Of a DNA stretch of 64,000 bases, positions 54,177 to 63,246 are shown piece by piece. Origin of the DNA: Thermopetrobacter sp. TC1 (GTDB lineage: Bacteria; Pseudomonadota; Alphaproteobacteria; Rhizobiales; Aestuariivirgaceae); NCBI RefSeq assembly GCF_000746275.1, contig NZ_KN050829.1:72129-136128 (forward strand), read 5' to 3'. The notes below the pieces were generated by a model. It searched no databases and was not told the DNA's origin. It was given only the letters and a program-made list of their open reading frames with translations. Position 1 is the first letter of the stretch. Every line of letters begins with the position of its first letter. The translations under genes and the position numbers were made by a program.

Positions 54177-55040
54177 ATGCCCATGCCGCAAAGCAGCCAG
54201 CGCCCGCCCGCAGCAGCAGCCGATGTTCAGGAGGTCTCCGCCCGGTTGCGCGCCCATGACCTCGATGCCTGGCTGGCCACCCTTCTGGCCCGCCCGGACG
54301 ACAGGCCCCGGCTGTTCGCCCTGTGGGCCTTTGCCGCCGATGTGTTCAATTTGCCCTGGCAGGTCTCCGAGCCGGCGCTTGGCCTCATTCGCCTGCAATG
54401 GTGGATCGATGCGTTAAAAGCCCCGTATCCCGCGCCTTTCGCACTGGGGCGTGTGCTGCATGCCTGGCTTGATGAGAAAGCGCGGCAGGCCCTGCAGCCT
54501 TTCGTGCAGGGGCAGGCCAGACTGTTTGAAGGACCGCTCGATATGGAGCGCGCCGCTGCCTGGACACAGACACTCAAGCCCCTGTTTGCGTGCATCGCTT
54601 CCGCTGAGGGCAGGGAAGAAACCTGGCTGCATGAGAAAATGCCCAAGGAAGTGGCCCGGGGGGAAAAGGATCAGACGCGCCTTGATCTTCTCTGCCGGGT
54701 TTGGGGCCATGCGCAGCTGCTCAAGCGCGCGCCCTTCAAGCGCCGCAGCGGCCTGCCGCTGCTGGCAGAGGAGCCATCTGTGCGCACGGCACTTCTTGAT
54801 GCGCTGGCCAGGGATCTTGCGCACATGCGCCGCCTGCCGCGCCCGCCGCGTGAATGCCTTGCCGCCCTGCTGCCCGTTGGCATGAGCGCCCTGTGGCTGA
54901 AAGCGGCGCGCAAGGCACACACAGCCGCCCCATCCACCAGAGCTTCGCACACGCGCACGGACTATCCCATTCTGCACATTGCGCAACCGCGCCGTCAGCT
55001 CTGGCTGCTCTCACACTGGCTGCGCGGAAAAATCATCTGA
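54177..55040 (+). CDS. Squalene/phytoene synthase-like protein (NDUFAF6 homologue)
   Basis: 287 residues from ATG 54177; ATG 54183 is equally possible, and the frame extends into the preceding gene without support. The isoprenoid-synthase fold is indicated by DRPRLFALWAFAADVFNL near 42 and IRLQWWIDAL near 73. The two canonical DxxxD metal motifs of phytoene synthase are not clear; the first reads as FAADVF and the second region has WGHAQLLKR. That agrees with the non-catalytic NDUFAF6 branch. It follows the NDUFAF3 homologue by 13 bp. Confidence 0.78.
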   Translation: MPMPQSSQRPPAAAADVQEVSARLRAHDLDAWLATLLARPDDRPRLFALWAFAADVFNLPWQVSEPALGLIRLQWWIDALKAPYPAPFALGRVLHAWLDEKARQALQPFVQGQARLFEGPLDMERAAAWTQTLKPLFACIASAEGREETWLHEKMPKEVARGEKDQTRLDLLCRVWGHAQLLKRAPFKRRSGLPLLAEEPSVRTALLDALARDLAHMRRLPRPPRECLAALLPVGMSALWLKAARKAHTAAPSTRASHTRTDYPILHIAQPRRQLWLLSHWLRGKII

Positions 55041-55227
55041 AGCCGCTCACGGATCGTGAATAAATTCAGCATATTACGAGCCGTTTTCGAATCCGGATTC
55101 CAATTTCTTGAATCAATCTCTCAAACCACACACCCCGGCGCATTCACCGGAAAGAGGCATTGTCAACAACGCCGGCCTGCGCTTGCATCAGGGCCTGATG
55201 GAATGAACCGAACCGGGAGGAAAGCCC

Positions 55228-55650
55228 ATGCTCGGCCGGCTCAATCATGTTGCCATTGCCGTTCCCGACCTGCAGGCGGCCATGCGCTTGTGGCGCGATG
55301 TCATGGATGCGGAGGTGAAAGGGCCCGTGGATCAGCCCGATCATGGCGTGCGTGTCGCCTTCGTGGAGCTGCCCAACACCCGCATCGAGCTTCTGGAACC
55401 CTTGGGCGCGGATTCGCCCATCGCCAATTTCCTCAAGCGCAACCCTTCTGGCGGCATTCATCATATCTGTGTGGAAGTGGACGATATCCATGCCGCCCGT
55501 GACCGGCTGAAGGAACAGGGCATTCGCATCCTCGGCGATGGCGAACCGAAGATTGGTGCTCATGGCCTGCCCGTGCTCTTTCTGCACCCCAAGGACCTTT
55601 TCGGCACCCTTCTTGAGCTCGAGGAATCCGGCGAGGCGTCAAAGTCCTGA
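55228..55650 (+). CDS. mce: Methylmalonyl-CoA epimerase
   Basis: 140 residues; ATG 55228 with GGAGG upstream. A glyoxalase-fold epimerase converting (S)- to (R)-methylmalonyl-CoA in propionate metabolism. The metal ligands are visible: His in LNHVAIAV, Glu in RIELLEPLG, His in GGIHHICVEVDD and Glu in GTLLELEE. Methylmalonyl-CoA mutase is not in the window. Confidence 0.93.
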   Translation: MLGRLNHVAIAVPDLQAAMRLWRDVMDAEVKGPVDQPDHGVRVAFVELPNTRIELLEPLGADSPIANFLKRNPSGGIHHICVEVDDIHAARDRLKEQGIRILGDGEPKIGAHGLPVLFLHPKDLFGTLLELEESGEASKS

Positions 55651-55712
55651 ACGATCCTGCAGAAGCCATTTCAAGCCCGCCCTTGAGCCGACAAGGGCGC
55701 ATAACGCAAGAA

Positions 55713-55741
55713 GGCCCGGCCGATCGATCAATGGCCGGGCC
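55713..55741. terminator. Hairpin terminator between convergent mce and methyltransferase genes
   Basis: Stem GGCCCGGCC (55713-55721) with GGCCGGGCC (55733-55741), 11-nt loop. Followed by TCGTCGTTTC on the plus strand and by CTTCTTGCG on the minus strand, so it is plausible in both directions. Confidence 0.65.
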
Positions 55742-55773
55742 TCGTCGTTTCAGGGCCTTAACGCGAAAGTCTT

Positions 55774-56724
55774 TCAGAGCAATTCCACGCGGCCGTCATC
55801 GGCGATGCGAAGGGCGATCTTCTGGCCTTCGTGCACCTTCAGCGGTTCTGGGAAGGGGTGGAAGGCCTGATGCCAGTGGCTGTGCTCGCCGATGGCGTTG
55901 GTGATCACATGCCGGCCCATCTGCAGCTCGAACCAGCTGAGCAGGCCGTGCACGATGCCGTTGATGCGGCTTTCGAAGATCACGGGCCTTGCCGGCCGCT
56001 CCTGCAGATAGTCATAGGTGCGCACCCGCTGTGGCGAGGCCGCCGTCTCAAACCCGTGCCAGGCGGCACGCACCGGAAAATAGGTGCGCGTGGCCCAGGC
56101 GTTCAGCGGCGCCATGTCCACGCCAAAGACCTGATCCACATGATTGAGCCCCCAGATGGCCGGCGCGCACACGGGCAGGCCATACTGGCGGATCTCATGC
56201 GGCAGTACGATGGTCTTTTCGCCGGCCAGGCGCCGGATATCGCGGGCGATGGCATGAAATCCCTCGCCGATGACGCCGCAGTCCACCGTCTCGGTGAAGA
56301 TCACATCCGGCGCCTCGGGCAAAAGTCCCTTCTCGATCGCCTCGGTGGAGGAACAGGCCAGCAGCTCGATGCGGTCCGCCATGCCGGCCCGTGCAATCGT
56401 CTCGCGGGCCACCTCCGCCATGGCCGGGTTCATCTCGCAGGCCACGATGCGCGCCGCCCCGGCGCGGGCGAAGAGAATGGCGATGATGCCCGAGCCGGCC
56501 CCGATTTCCACCACCGTCTTGCCGGCAAGGTCGAGATCGGCGATGGCGGCGGCGATGGCGCCGTTGCGGGCGTGATCATTGAGCATGGCGTAATGCCAGG
56601 CCGGAAAGGGCCTGTTCTCCGGGCCGATCGCCCGTTTGTCCCGCCCTGTCGGCAGGGTGTGAACGGTGTCGTTGGCGGGGGTTTGCGCCCCGTTCAGGGC
56701 GGCTTTGCTCACCTGCTGCGTCAT
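55774..56724 (-). CDS. Protein arginine methyltransferase-like enzyme
   Basis: ATG 56724 (MTQQVSKAALNG) has GAGGGGATGG upstream and gives 316 residues. SAM loop VVEIGAGSGIIAILFARAGA at 71-90 with the acidic end ACEMNP. The hallmark double-Glu loop of PRMTs is present as E145 and E154 (FTETVDCGVIGEG), with the same nine-residue spacing as in eukaryotic enzymes. The THW loop equivalent is SHWHQAF near 282, followed by FPEPLKVHEGQKIAL, as in PRMT barrels. It would methylate arginine on an unknown protein. PRMTs are uncommon in bacteria. Confidence 0.82.
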   Translation of the reverse strand: MTQQVSKAALNGAQTPANDTVHTLPTGRDKRAIGPENRPFPAWHYAMLNDHARNGAIAAAIADLDLAGKTVVEIGAGSGIIAILFARAGAARIVACEMNPAMAEVARETIARAGMADRIELLACSSTEAIEKGLLPEAPDVIFTETVDCGVIGEGFHAIARDIRRLAGEKTIVLPHEIRQYGLPVCAPAIWGLNHVDQVFGVDMAPLNAWATRTYFPVRAAWHGFETAASPQRVRTYDYLQERPARPVIFESRINGIVHGLLSWFELQMGRHVITNAIGEHSHWHQAFHPFPEPLKVHEGQKIALRIADDGRVELL

Positions 56725-57130
56725 GGTTCGTCCATCCCCTCGATGAACCGGTGTCTTTCCGGTTGGCGTCCCCTGAAAATCGGCGGGCGGAAGCAGAGGG
56801 CTCAAGCGCAGGGCAGGGCACAGCCCTTGCCGCACCGGCCTTCTGCCGCCCGTGATGCCAAGGAGGGTGTGGAAAGACCTGGCCTTGCCCTTTCAGGGCC
56901 CCCGCCGCGCTGAAAAGGCAAAGGGCTCAGGTCTTGATGCGCACCCTCTGGCAAGGAATTCTTAACCATCCGGCCCGCCAGCGCAGCGAAAGACTGTGAA
57001 TATGGTTAAGGACGCCGGGATTTGACCTGTGGCTTTAACGTTTCCGCAGGGATTGTCCCCCTATTGTCAGTCTTGGATTCGCCACGAAACGCTTCGCGGG
57101 GGCAAGCGTTCTCAAGGGTTTGGGGACGGC
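56725..57130. other. 406-bp divergent region between PRMT-like and PAS-like genes
   Basis: No gene. The first part is the leader of the methyltransferase gene. The second part holds two divergent CtrA-type 8-mers (see 56971-57010). The rest shows no repeat. Confidence 0.55.
56971..57010. promoter_or_regulatory. Pair of divergent CtrA-type 8-mers
   Basis: CTTAACCAT at 56971-56979 and its complement ATGGTTAAG at 57002-57010 form a 9-bp inverted repeat with a 22-bp spacer. TTAACCAT is the 8-mer CtrA motif described in Caulobacter. The sites lie 120-160 bp upstream of the PAS-like gene and about 280 bp upstream of the PRMT-like gene. Regulation by CtrA is inferred. Confidence 0.55.
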
Positions 57131-57889
57131 ATGGATACGCAACAGCTGTGGATCCGCGAAGGGCGACTGGAAAGCATCAACACCACCGCCGCCCGTGATC
57201 TGGCGGTGGAGGATCGCCTGCTGGGCGATGGCTATGTGCAGATCATCGTCGAGCGCGATCTGATCACGGTGCGCTGGCATCTCTTCGCGCCCAACTGGGC
57301 ATCGCTCTATTATGCCATGGACTGGCTGGCGGTGCAGGAGGGGCGCTGCCGTCTCGAATATTTCGCCGCCGGCTGGTTCACCGAGGATTTCGAGGATGTG
57401 CTGCTGGCATTGCCGCGCATCCGTCATCTCATGGACAAGTCCGACATCTTCCTGCGCAGCCGCGTATTCATCAAACAGGCCGACCTCAACAAGACGCACG
57501 TGCCCACCCTCCTGCAGGACGTGCTGATGAAAGGCTCCGCCCCGGATGAATATGCCGTGGACTGCGTGGAGGATCCGGAAAGCCATGCCTTTCGTGTCAC
57601 CCACATCGGCGAGCGCACGCCGATCGCCGAGCGCTGGGGCATGACGCCGGTGTGCTTTCCCTGCATGAACGGCAACGACTACGATCAGATCGTCTCCAGC
57701 GTCTATCCGCACGTGCTCAAGACCGGCCAGCCCCATTACGATCACGTCTATGCCGCCATGCAGGAAAATGACGGCCGCGTCTCCTGGGTGCCCTATCAGC
57801 GTGTGGTGCTGCCCATGCGCTTCCGCGACGGGCGCAAGGGCGTGCGTGTCGTCTCCCGCATTGCGCCGGTGGACATTCAGGTCATCTGA
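57131..57889 (+). CDS. Conserved hypothetical protein with PAS-like C-terminal half
   Basis: 252 residues from ATG 57131 (MDTQQLWIREG). The N-terminal half (DGYVQIIVERDLITVRWHLFAPNWASLYY...) is not recognised. The C-terminal half follows the pattern of the alphaproteobacterial PAS variant (GQPHYDHVYAAMQENDGRVSWVPYQRVVLPMRF). No output domain, no membrane segment. CtrA-type sites lie upstream. Confidence 0.75.
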   Translation: MDTQQLWIREGRLESINTTAARDLAVEDRLLGDGYVQIIVERDLITVRWHLFAPNWASLYYAMDWLAVQEGRCRLEYFAAGWFTEDFEDVLLALPRIRHLMDKSDIFLRSRVFIKQADLNKTHVPTLLQDVLMKGSAPDEYAVDCVEDPESHAFRVTHIGERTPIAERWGMTPVCFPCMNGNDYDQIVSSVYPHVLKTGQPHYDHVYAAMQENDGRVSWVPYQRVVLPMRFRDGRKGVRVVSRIAPVDIQVI

Positions 57890-58014
57890 TCAGCTTGGAA
57901 ACATCCCTTTGCCTTCCCGCCGCTTTCGCCCCTGTGTGGGGGCGGAAAAGCCCTCGCGTGCTCGCGGTGCAAGCCATGAAATGAGGGGAAAAGGGTTAAA
58001 TCCACAACCCGCAA

Positions 58015-58029
58015 TTAAGATCCCGTTAA
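58015..58029 (+). promoter_or_regulatory. Full CtrA box TTAA-N7-TTAA upstream of pilZ
   Basis: TTAA at 58015-58018 and TTAA at 58026-58029 are separated by exactly seven bases (GATCCCG), the CtrA consensus spacing. Another TTAA is at 57996. The site lies 80 bp before the PilZ start, in a plausible activator position. Confidence 0.6.
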
Positions 58030-58109
58030 CGAAGCTTTAGGGGGTCGTGTGCAAGACTCACGATCACGGGGGCGCGCTTCAGTGAGCGTGAGACGGGAGG
58101 AAAAGCCCC

Positions 58110-58445
58110 ATGAACGCACGTGCCCAGCACGTCGCACCCCCCACGGCCAACGGGCAGGTGGTTGAAAAGCGCCGCCATCCCCGGCGCCGCGTCCTCAAGC
58201 AGGCCCGGATCATCTTCAACAACCGCTTTTCTGTGGTGGATTGCACGGTGCGCGACCTCTCCCTGTCGGGATGTCGCATCCGCCTGCATGCCCCGCTCGT
58301 TCTGCCGCGTGCCTTCATCGTCGCCTTTCCGCTTTTGGAGGTGGAAAGGCCCGCCCGGTTGGTCTGGCAAAACGAGCTGGAGGCGGGGGTGGAATTCCTC
58401 GATCCGCCGCCGCCGGCCTATACGCGCGTGGCCATGCTGCCCTGA
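58110..58445 (+). CDS. PilZ domain protein
   Basis: 111 residues, almost entirely one PilZ domain. c-di-GMP contacts are present: RRHPRRRVLKQARI (RxxxR) near residue 22 and DLSLSGCRI (D/NxSxxG) near 50. Small single-domain PilZ proteins act as c-di-GMP receptors. Together with the EAL protein at 7148 it suggests c-di-GMP signalling in this strain. Confidence 0.9.
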   Translation: MNARAQHVAPPTANGQVVEKRRHPRRRVLKQARIIFNNRFSVVDCTVRDLSLSGCRIRLHAPLVLPRAFIVAFPLLEVERPARLVWQNELEAGVEFLDPPPPAYTRVAMLP

Positions 58446-58540
58446 TCCGTGAAAGAGCCGTTATCATCCGGCATTGCGGGCAAAAGGGCAGGGCACTTTA
58501 GCCTTTTCATGTTTCGGGGGGTAAGACCCCAAGGCAAGAG

Positions 58541-58573
58541 AAAGGGGCGGTGCTTCTTCTGCCGCCCCTTTTT
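58541..58573. terminator. Rho-independent terminator between pilZ and the YARHG gene
   Basis: Stem AAAGGGGCGG (58541-58550) with CCGCCCCTTT (58562-58571), 11-nt loop, then TT. The A/T ends allow both directions, and the flanking genes converge here. Confidence 0.85.
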
Positions 58574-58617
58574 CCGTTCTTGCCGTGATGAGGGATCTCA
58601 AACGGTTCCTTTAGCCT

Positions 58618-58935
58618 TCAGCGACAGCCCTTGGCCCGTTCCACCCGCCGGATGGCGGCCACCAGCCGGTGCTCGGCCCGGCTGAGGCGCGGATTGCGCG
58701 TCCAGCAGCCTTCATTGCCGAAATAGCGGATCGCCCGCCGGGTGCGGAAACAATAACCATGTTGGGCGTAAATGGAATTGCGCCGCACCCACAGCTCCTG
58801 ACAGCTCAGATCCCACAGGTAATCATAAGGGTCATAGCCGCCGCCATAGCCGAAATCACCGGCCTTGGCCGAGGCCGCCCCGAACAGGCTCACACTGACA
58901 GCCAGAAGAATGAGCGAGAAAACCTTGCGCAGCAT
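58618..58935 (-). CDS. Secreted YARHG-domain protein
   Basis: ATG 58935 (MLRKVFSLILLAVSVSLFG) gives 105 residues with a signal peptide ending in ASA or AKA. The YARHG signature reads LSCQELWVRRNSIYAQHGYCF, and the rest includes YFGNEGCWTRNPRLS. YARHG domains are extracellular, thought to bind cell-wall or peptide ligands; the function here is unknown. Confidence 0.85.
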   Translation of the reverse strand: MLRKVFSLILLAVSVSLFGAASAKAGDFGYGGGYDPYDYLWDLSCQELWVRRNSIYAQHGYCFRTRRAIRYFGNEGCWTRNPRLSRAEHRLVAAIRRVERAKGCR

Positions 58936-59011
58936 GGCGGGCACTCCCGTTGATGATAACCGCACACTTTCGCCATCCCCCCACGCTGCCGTGGCCGATA
59001 AAGCCGCCGCT

Positions 59012-59338
59012 TCAGACCTCCACCGCCTGCAACGGCTTGATCAGATGCTGTTCGCCGTCCTTGTCGGTAATGTCAATGGCCAAAAGCCGTCCCCGTTCCA
59101 CGGCCAGCATGATCTTCTGCGGATGATGGATCATGTGATCGAGCGGGCCGACCCAGACCTGCACCACGTCATCCTTGGGATCATAGCTTAGGCCCTTCAG
59201 CTCCACATGTTCCGCCTCGATCTGATCGCCAAGATTCAGGGCTTCCACCTCGATGCGGATTTCCTTGCCCTCCATCTTCCGCCACAGATCATCCAGCGCC
59301 GTTTTCCACTCGTCGCGATCGAGAATTCTATTCTCCAT
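59012..59338 (-). CDS. DUF5335-like small protein
   Basis: 108 residues from ATG 59338 (MENRILDRDEWKTAL). Acidic and soluble; VGPLDHMIHHPQKIMLAVERGRLLAIDI followed by HLIKPLQAVEV resembles DUF5335 proteins. Function unknown. Convergence with no other gene; it is transcribed away from proS. Confidence 0.72.
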   Translation of the reverse strand: MENRILDRDEWKTALDDLWRKMEGKEIRIEVEALNLGDQIEAEHVELKGLSYDPKDDVVQVWVGPLDHMIHHPQKIMLAVERGRLLAIDITDKDGEQHLIKPLQAVEV

Positions 59339-59556
59339 GGTCCGTTCTCCCTGGGTTGCGACTTTAAGCGATCGAACGATCACCATCCCTCTTCCTGACA
59401 TATGGGCAGGCCGCAAAGGCTTTTGAAGGGGCGATTGTGGCGCGCTTTTTCTTCTCATACCGGCCGGTTTGTCCTAAAAGGCCATTTCAAGAATAAGGGC
59501 GGCCGTGATTCCGGCGCCGGAAAGACTGATTAAAAGCATGCCAACGGGAGTGTTCC

Positions 59557-60903
59557 ATGCGTCTGAGCCGTTATTTCCTGCCCGTGTTGCGCGAGGATCC
59601 GAAGGAAGCCGAAATCGCCTCGCACCGGCTGATGCTGCGCACCGGCATGATCCGTCAGGAGGCAGCTGGCATTTACTCCTGGCTGCCGCTGGGCTTTCGC
59701 GTGCTGAAGAAGATCGAGAACATCGTGCGCCGCGAGCAGGAGCGGGCCGGCAGCATCGAGATGCTCATGCCCACCATCCAGCCGGCGGAGCTGTGGAAGC
59801 GCTCCGGCCGTTATGACGATTATGGCAAGGAGATGCTGCGCATCGCCGACCGCAAGGAGCACGAGCTGCTCTACGGCCCAACCAACGAGGAGATGATCAC
59901 CGACATCGTTGCGCGCTTCGTGCAGTCCTACAAGCAGCTGCCGCTCAATCTCTTTCACATCCAGTGGAAGTTCCGCGACGAGATCCGGCCGCGCTTCGGG
60001 GTCATGCGCGGACGCGAGTTCCTGATGAAGGACGGCTATTCCTTTGACCTCACCCGCGAGGACGGCGAACATGCCTACAACAAGATGTTCGTCTCCTATC
60101 TTCGCACCTTCGCCGCCATGGGCCTGAAGGCGATTCCGATGCGGGCGGAGACGGGGCCCATCGGCGGCAACCTCAGCCACGAGTTCCTCATTCTTGCCGA
60201 TACCGGCGAATCGCAGGTCTATTTCGACGCGGCATTCCACGAGAAGGACTGGAGCACCTTCGAGCTGGATTACGACGATCGCGAAGCCGTGGCCGCGGTG
60301 GTGAGGGAATTCACCTCCATGTACGCCGCCACCGAGGAGATGCACGACCCGGAGCGCTTCGAGCGCGAGGTGCCGGAAGGGCGGCGCGTCTCCGGCCGCG
60401 GTATCGAGGTGGGGCATATCTTCTTCTTCGGCGAGAAGTATTCCAGGCCGCTGGGAGCGAAGGTGCTGGGCCCGGACGGCAATGAGCATTATCTACAGTG
60501 CGGCTCCTATGGCATCGGCGTCTCGCGGCTGGTGGGCGCCATCATCGAGGCCGGGCATGATGAAAACGGCATCATCTGGCCCGCGCCGGTGGCGCCGTTC
60601 CATGTCGGACTCATCAATCTGCGCCAGGGGGATGACGCCACCGATGCCGCCTGCGAGAGGCTCTATGAACAGCTCAGCAACGCCGGGCTGGAGGTGCTTT
60701 ATGATGACACCGGCGAACGCGCCGGCGAGAAATTCGCGCGCATGGACCTGATCGGCCTGCCCTGGCAGGTCATCATCGGCCCCCGCAACGTGAAGGACGG
60801 CATGGCCGAGATCAAGGACCGGGCCACAGGCGCACGCGAAAACGTGCCGCTCGAATTCGTCGCCAGTGTCATGACGGAAAGGCTCGCCGCCGTGCTGTCA
60901 TAA
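59557..60903 (+). CDS. proS: Prolyl-tRNA synthetase (short alphaproteobacterial type)
   Basis: 448 residues, lacking the ~180-residue editing insertion of the E. coli type, as is typical in Alphaproteobacteria. Class II motifs: [17 protein letters not shown] near 38, [21 protein letters not shown] near 137 and [15 protein letters not shown] near 317. Followed on the same strand by lolC/E and lolD. Confidence 0.97.
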   Translation: MRLSRYFLPVLREDPKEAEIASHRLMLRTGMIRQEAAGIYSWLPLGFRVLKKIENIVRREQERAGSIEMLMPTIQPAELWKRSGRYDDYGKEMLRIADRKEHELLYGPTNEEMITDIVARFVQSYKQLPLNLFHIQWKFRDEIRPRFGVMRGREFLMKDGYSFDLTREDGEHAYNKMFVSYLRTFAAMGLKAIPMRAETGPIGGNLSHEFLILADTGESQVYFDAAFHEKDWSTFELDYDDREAVAAVVREFTSMYAATEEMHDPERFEREVPEGRRVSGRGIEVGHIFFFGEKYSRPLGAKVLGPDGNEHYLQCGSYGIGVSRLVGAIIEAGHDENGIIWPAPVAPFHVGLINLRQGDDATDAACERLYEQLSNAGLEVLYDDTGERAGEKFARMDLIGLPWQVIIGPRNVKDGMAEIKDRATGARENVPLEFVASVMTERLAAVLS

Positions 60904-61084
60904 GTCGCCCTATGCGGCTTAAGGAAGTCTGTTCTGGCGTGGATTTGCGTTTTTCCATGCAGGGGAGGGCAGGGCGAAAGCCTTGCGCCGCAAACATACG
61001 CGTGAACAGGGCGATGAATGAAACCGACTCCGGCGAAAGGCCGTGACAGGACAAATCAGTGCCGGGCAACGGGTGCAGGCAGAT

Positions 61085-62359
61085 ATGAGCACAGCGAAAT
61101 CGGACACGCCGCCCTTTTCCGCCTGGGAGCGCATGCTCGCCTGGCGCTATCTGCGCGCCCGCCGCAAGGAAGGCGTGGTGTCCGTCATCGCCGGCTTTTC
61201 CTTTCTCGGCATCATGCTCGGCGTGGCCACCCTCATCATCGTCATGGCGGTGATGAACGGTTTCCGCAAGGAGCTCATGCACAAGATCCTCGGCTATTCC
61301 GGCCACATCACCATCTATTCCAGCAGCCTCGATCCCATCGCCGACTATGACCGTCTCGCCAACCGGCTGCGCAAGGTCAACGGTGTCGTCTCCGCCACGC
61401 CCTTCGTGGAAGGGCAGGTCATGGTCTCCTCCCTGCGGGCGGCCACCGGCGCGCGCGTGCGCGGTATGGCCGAGGTACACCTGAAACGCTTGCAGGGCAT
61501 CGCCAACGACAAGCTCAAGGGCTCCCTCGATGATCTTGAGGAGAAAAAGGGCCTGGTCATCGGCTGGCGGCTGGCCTGGCAACATGGGGTGAATGTGGGG
61601 GATTCCCTCACCCTGATCTCGCCGAACGGGGAGGAAACCCCCTTTGGCACCACGCCGCGCATCCGCAGCTATCCGGTTGCGGCCATATTCAACGTCGGCA
61701 TGAGCCTGATCGATTCTTCCGTGGTCTACATGCCGCTGAAACTGGCGCAGGATTATTTCAACATGGGCGATGGCGTCTCCGGCATCGAGGTGATGATCGC
61801 CGATCCGCAGAACGTGGATGCCGTGGCCCGCGACGTGCTGGCGCTGCTGCCGCCCGGCATGCGCATCGTCACCTGGAAGCAGGCCAACGAGACCTTCTTC
61901 AACGCCCTGGCGGTGGAGCGCAACGTCATGTTTCTCATCCTGGCGCTCATCATCCTGGTGGCTGCGCTCAACATCATCTCCGGCCTGATCATGCTGGTGA
62001 AGGACAAGGGCGGCGACATCGCCATCCTGCGCACCATGGGCGCGGCCCGCGGCGCGGTCATGCGCATCTTTTTCATGACCGGCGCGGCCATCGGCGTTGC
62101 CGGCACGCTTGCGGGCGTCATCCTCGGCGTGGTCTTTGCGCTCAATGTGGAGAATATCCGCCGCTTTCTCGAGTGGCTTACCGGCGCCAAACTCTTTCCC
62201 GCCGAGCTTTACTATCTCTCGCAGCTGCCGGCCGATCTCGACTGGATGCAGACAGCCGGCATAGCGGCCTTTGCGCTTGCCCTGTCCTTCCTCGCCACGC
62301 TCTATCCCGCCTGGCGGGCGGCAAGCCTCGATCCGGTGGAGGCGCTGCGCTATGAATGA
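61085..62359 (+). CDS. Lipoprotein-releasing ABC transporter permease (LolC/E type)
   Basis: 424 residues from ATG 61085 (GTG 61043 is an upstream alternative). One helix near 35-60 ([23 protein letters not shown]), a periplasmic domain, and three C-terminal helices from about 285. SFEWE-type [21 protein letters not shown] at the start and [21 protein letters not shown] near 310 are typical. With only one permease gene here, it probably forms a homodimer (LolF-type) as in other alphaproteobacteria. Overlaps lolD by 8 bp. Confidence 0.93.
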   Translation: MSTAKSDTPPFSAWERMLAWRYLRARRKEGVVSVIAGFSFLGIMLGVATLIIVMAVMNGFRKELMHKILGYSGHITIYSSSLDPIADYDRLANRLRKVNGVVSATPFVEGQVMVSSLRAATGARVRGMAEVHLKRLQGIANDKLKGSLDDLEEKKGLVIGWRLAWQHGVNVGDSLTLISPNGEETPFGTTPRIRSYPVAAIFNVGMSLIDSSVVYMPLKLAQDYFNMGDGVSGIEVMIADPQNVDAVARDVLALLPPGMRIVTWKQANETFFNALAVERNVMFLILALIILVAALNIISGLIMLVKDKGGDIAILRTMGAARGAVMRIFFMTGAAIGVAGTLAGVILGVVFALNVENIRRFLEWLTGAKLFPAELYYLSQLPADLDWMQTAGIAAFALALSFLATLYPAWRAASLDPVEALRYE

Positions 62360-63131
62360 CCCGACACGACAGGATGCACCGGCCCGACCCGACAACGGGC
62401 AGGGCAGGGGAGAGGAAAGGACGCTGCCCCCTGCGCTGGAGCTGAAGGGCATCAGCCGCATCTATCGCCAGGGCGAGCGGGAGCTGGCCATTTTCCGCGA
62501 CCTTGACTTCACCCTGCCGGTGGGGCAGATCACCGCCCTTGTCGGCCCCTCAGGCGCTGGCAAGTCCTCGCTTCTGCACATCGCCGGGCTTTTGGAGAAA
62601 CCCACATCCGGTGAGGTCTGGATCGCCGGGCACAATTGCACAGCCCTCGATGATGCCGCCCGCACCCGCCTGCGCCGCATCGGCATCGGCTTCGTCTATC
62701 AGTTTCATCACCTGTTGCCGGAGTTCACCGCCGAGGAAAACGTCATGCTGCCTCAGCTCATCGCCGGCCGCAGCCGCGAAGAGGCCCGCACGCGCGCCCG
62801 TGAGCTGCTGGCGCAGATGGGTCTGGCCGAGCGCCTGAATCATCGCCCGGCCGAGCTTTCCGGCGGCGAGCAGCAGCGCGTGGCCATTGCCCGCGCCCTG
62901 GCCAACCGCCCCTTGCTGCTGCTGGCTGACGAGCCCACCGGCAACCTCGACCCGGAAACGGCGGAGCGCGTGCATGCCGGTTTCCTTGAGCTCATCCGCA
63001 CCGAAGGCCTTGCCGCGCTGATTGCCACACACAATCTGGATCTTGCCCGCTCCATGCATCGCATCGTGCACCTGGACAAGGGCCGGCTCGTGGACCATGC
63101 TGACTGGCAGACCCGCCATGGCGAGATGTGA
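62352..63131 (+). CDS. lolD: Lipoprotein-releasing ABC transporter ATPase LolD
   Basis: 259 residues from ATG 62352. Walker [10 protein letters not shown] near 71, Q-loop [18 protein letters not shown] near 117 (Lol-type), signature [15 protein letters not shown] near 170 and Walker [14 protein letters not shown] near 192. It energises release of outer-membrane lipoproteins with the adjacent permease. The N-terminus carries a 28-residue extra segment. Confidence 0.96.
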   Translation: MNDPTRQDAPARPDNGQGRGEERTLPPALELKGISRIYRQGERELAIFRDLDFTLPVGQITALVGPSGAGKSSLLHIAGLLEKPTSGEVWIAGHNCTALDDAARTRLRRIGIGFVYQFHHLLPEFTAEENVMLPQLIAGRSREEARTRARELLAQMGLAERLNHRPAELSGGEQQRVAIARALANRPLLLLADEPTGNLDPETAERVHAGFLELIRTEGLAALIATHNLDLARSMHRIVHLDKGRLVDHADWQTRHGEM

Positions 63132-63246
63132 ACCGCCCGATCTGACAGGCAGGGCGAGGGCAGGGCGGGGCGCATGAGAAGCGCCCGGCAAGTTCTCATT
63201 GATGGTGCGGTCTTCATGCGCGAACCAAAGGGGGGATGGTGAGGAG

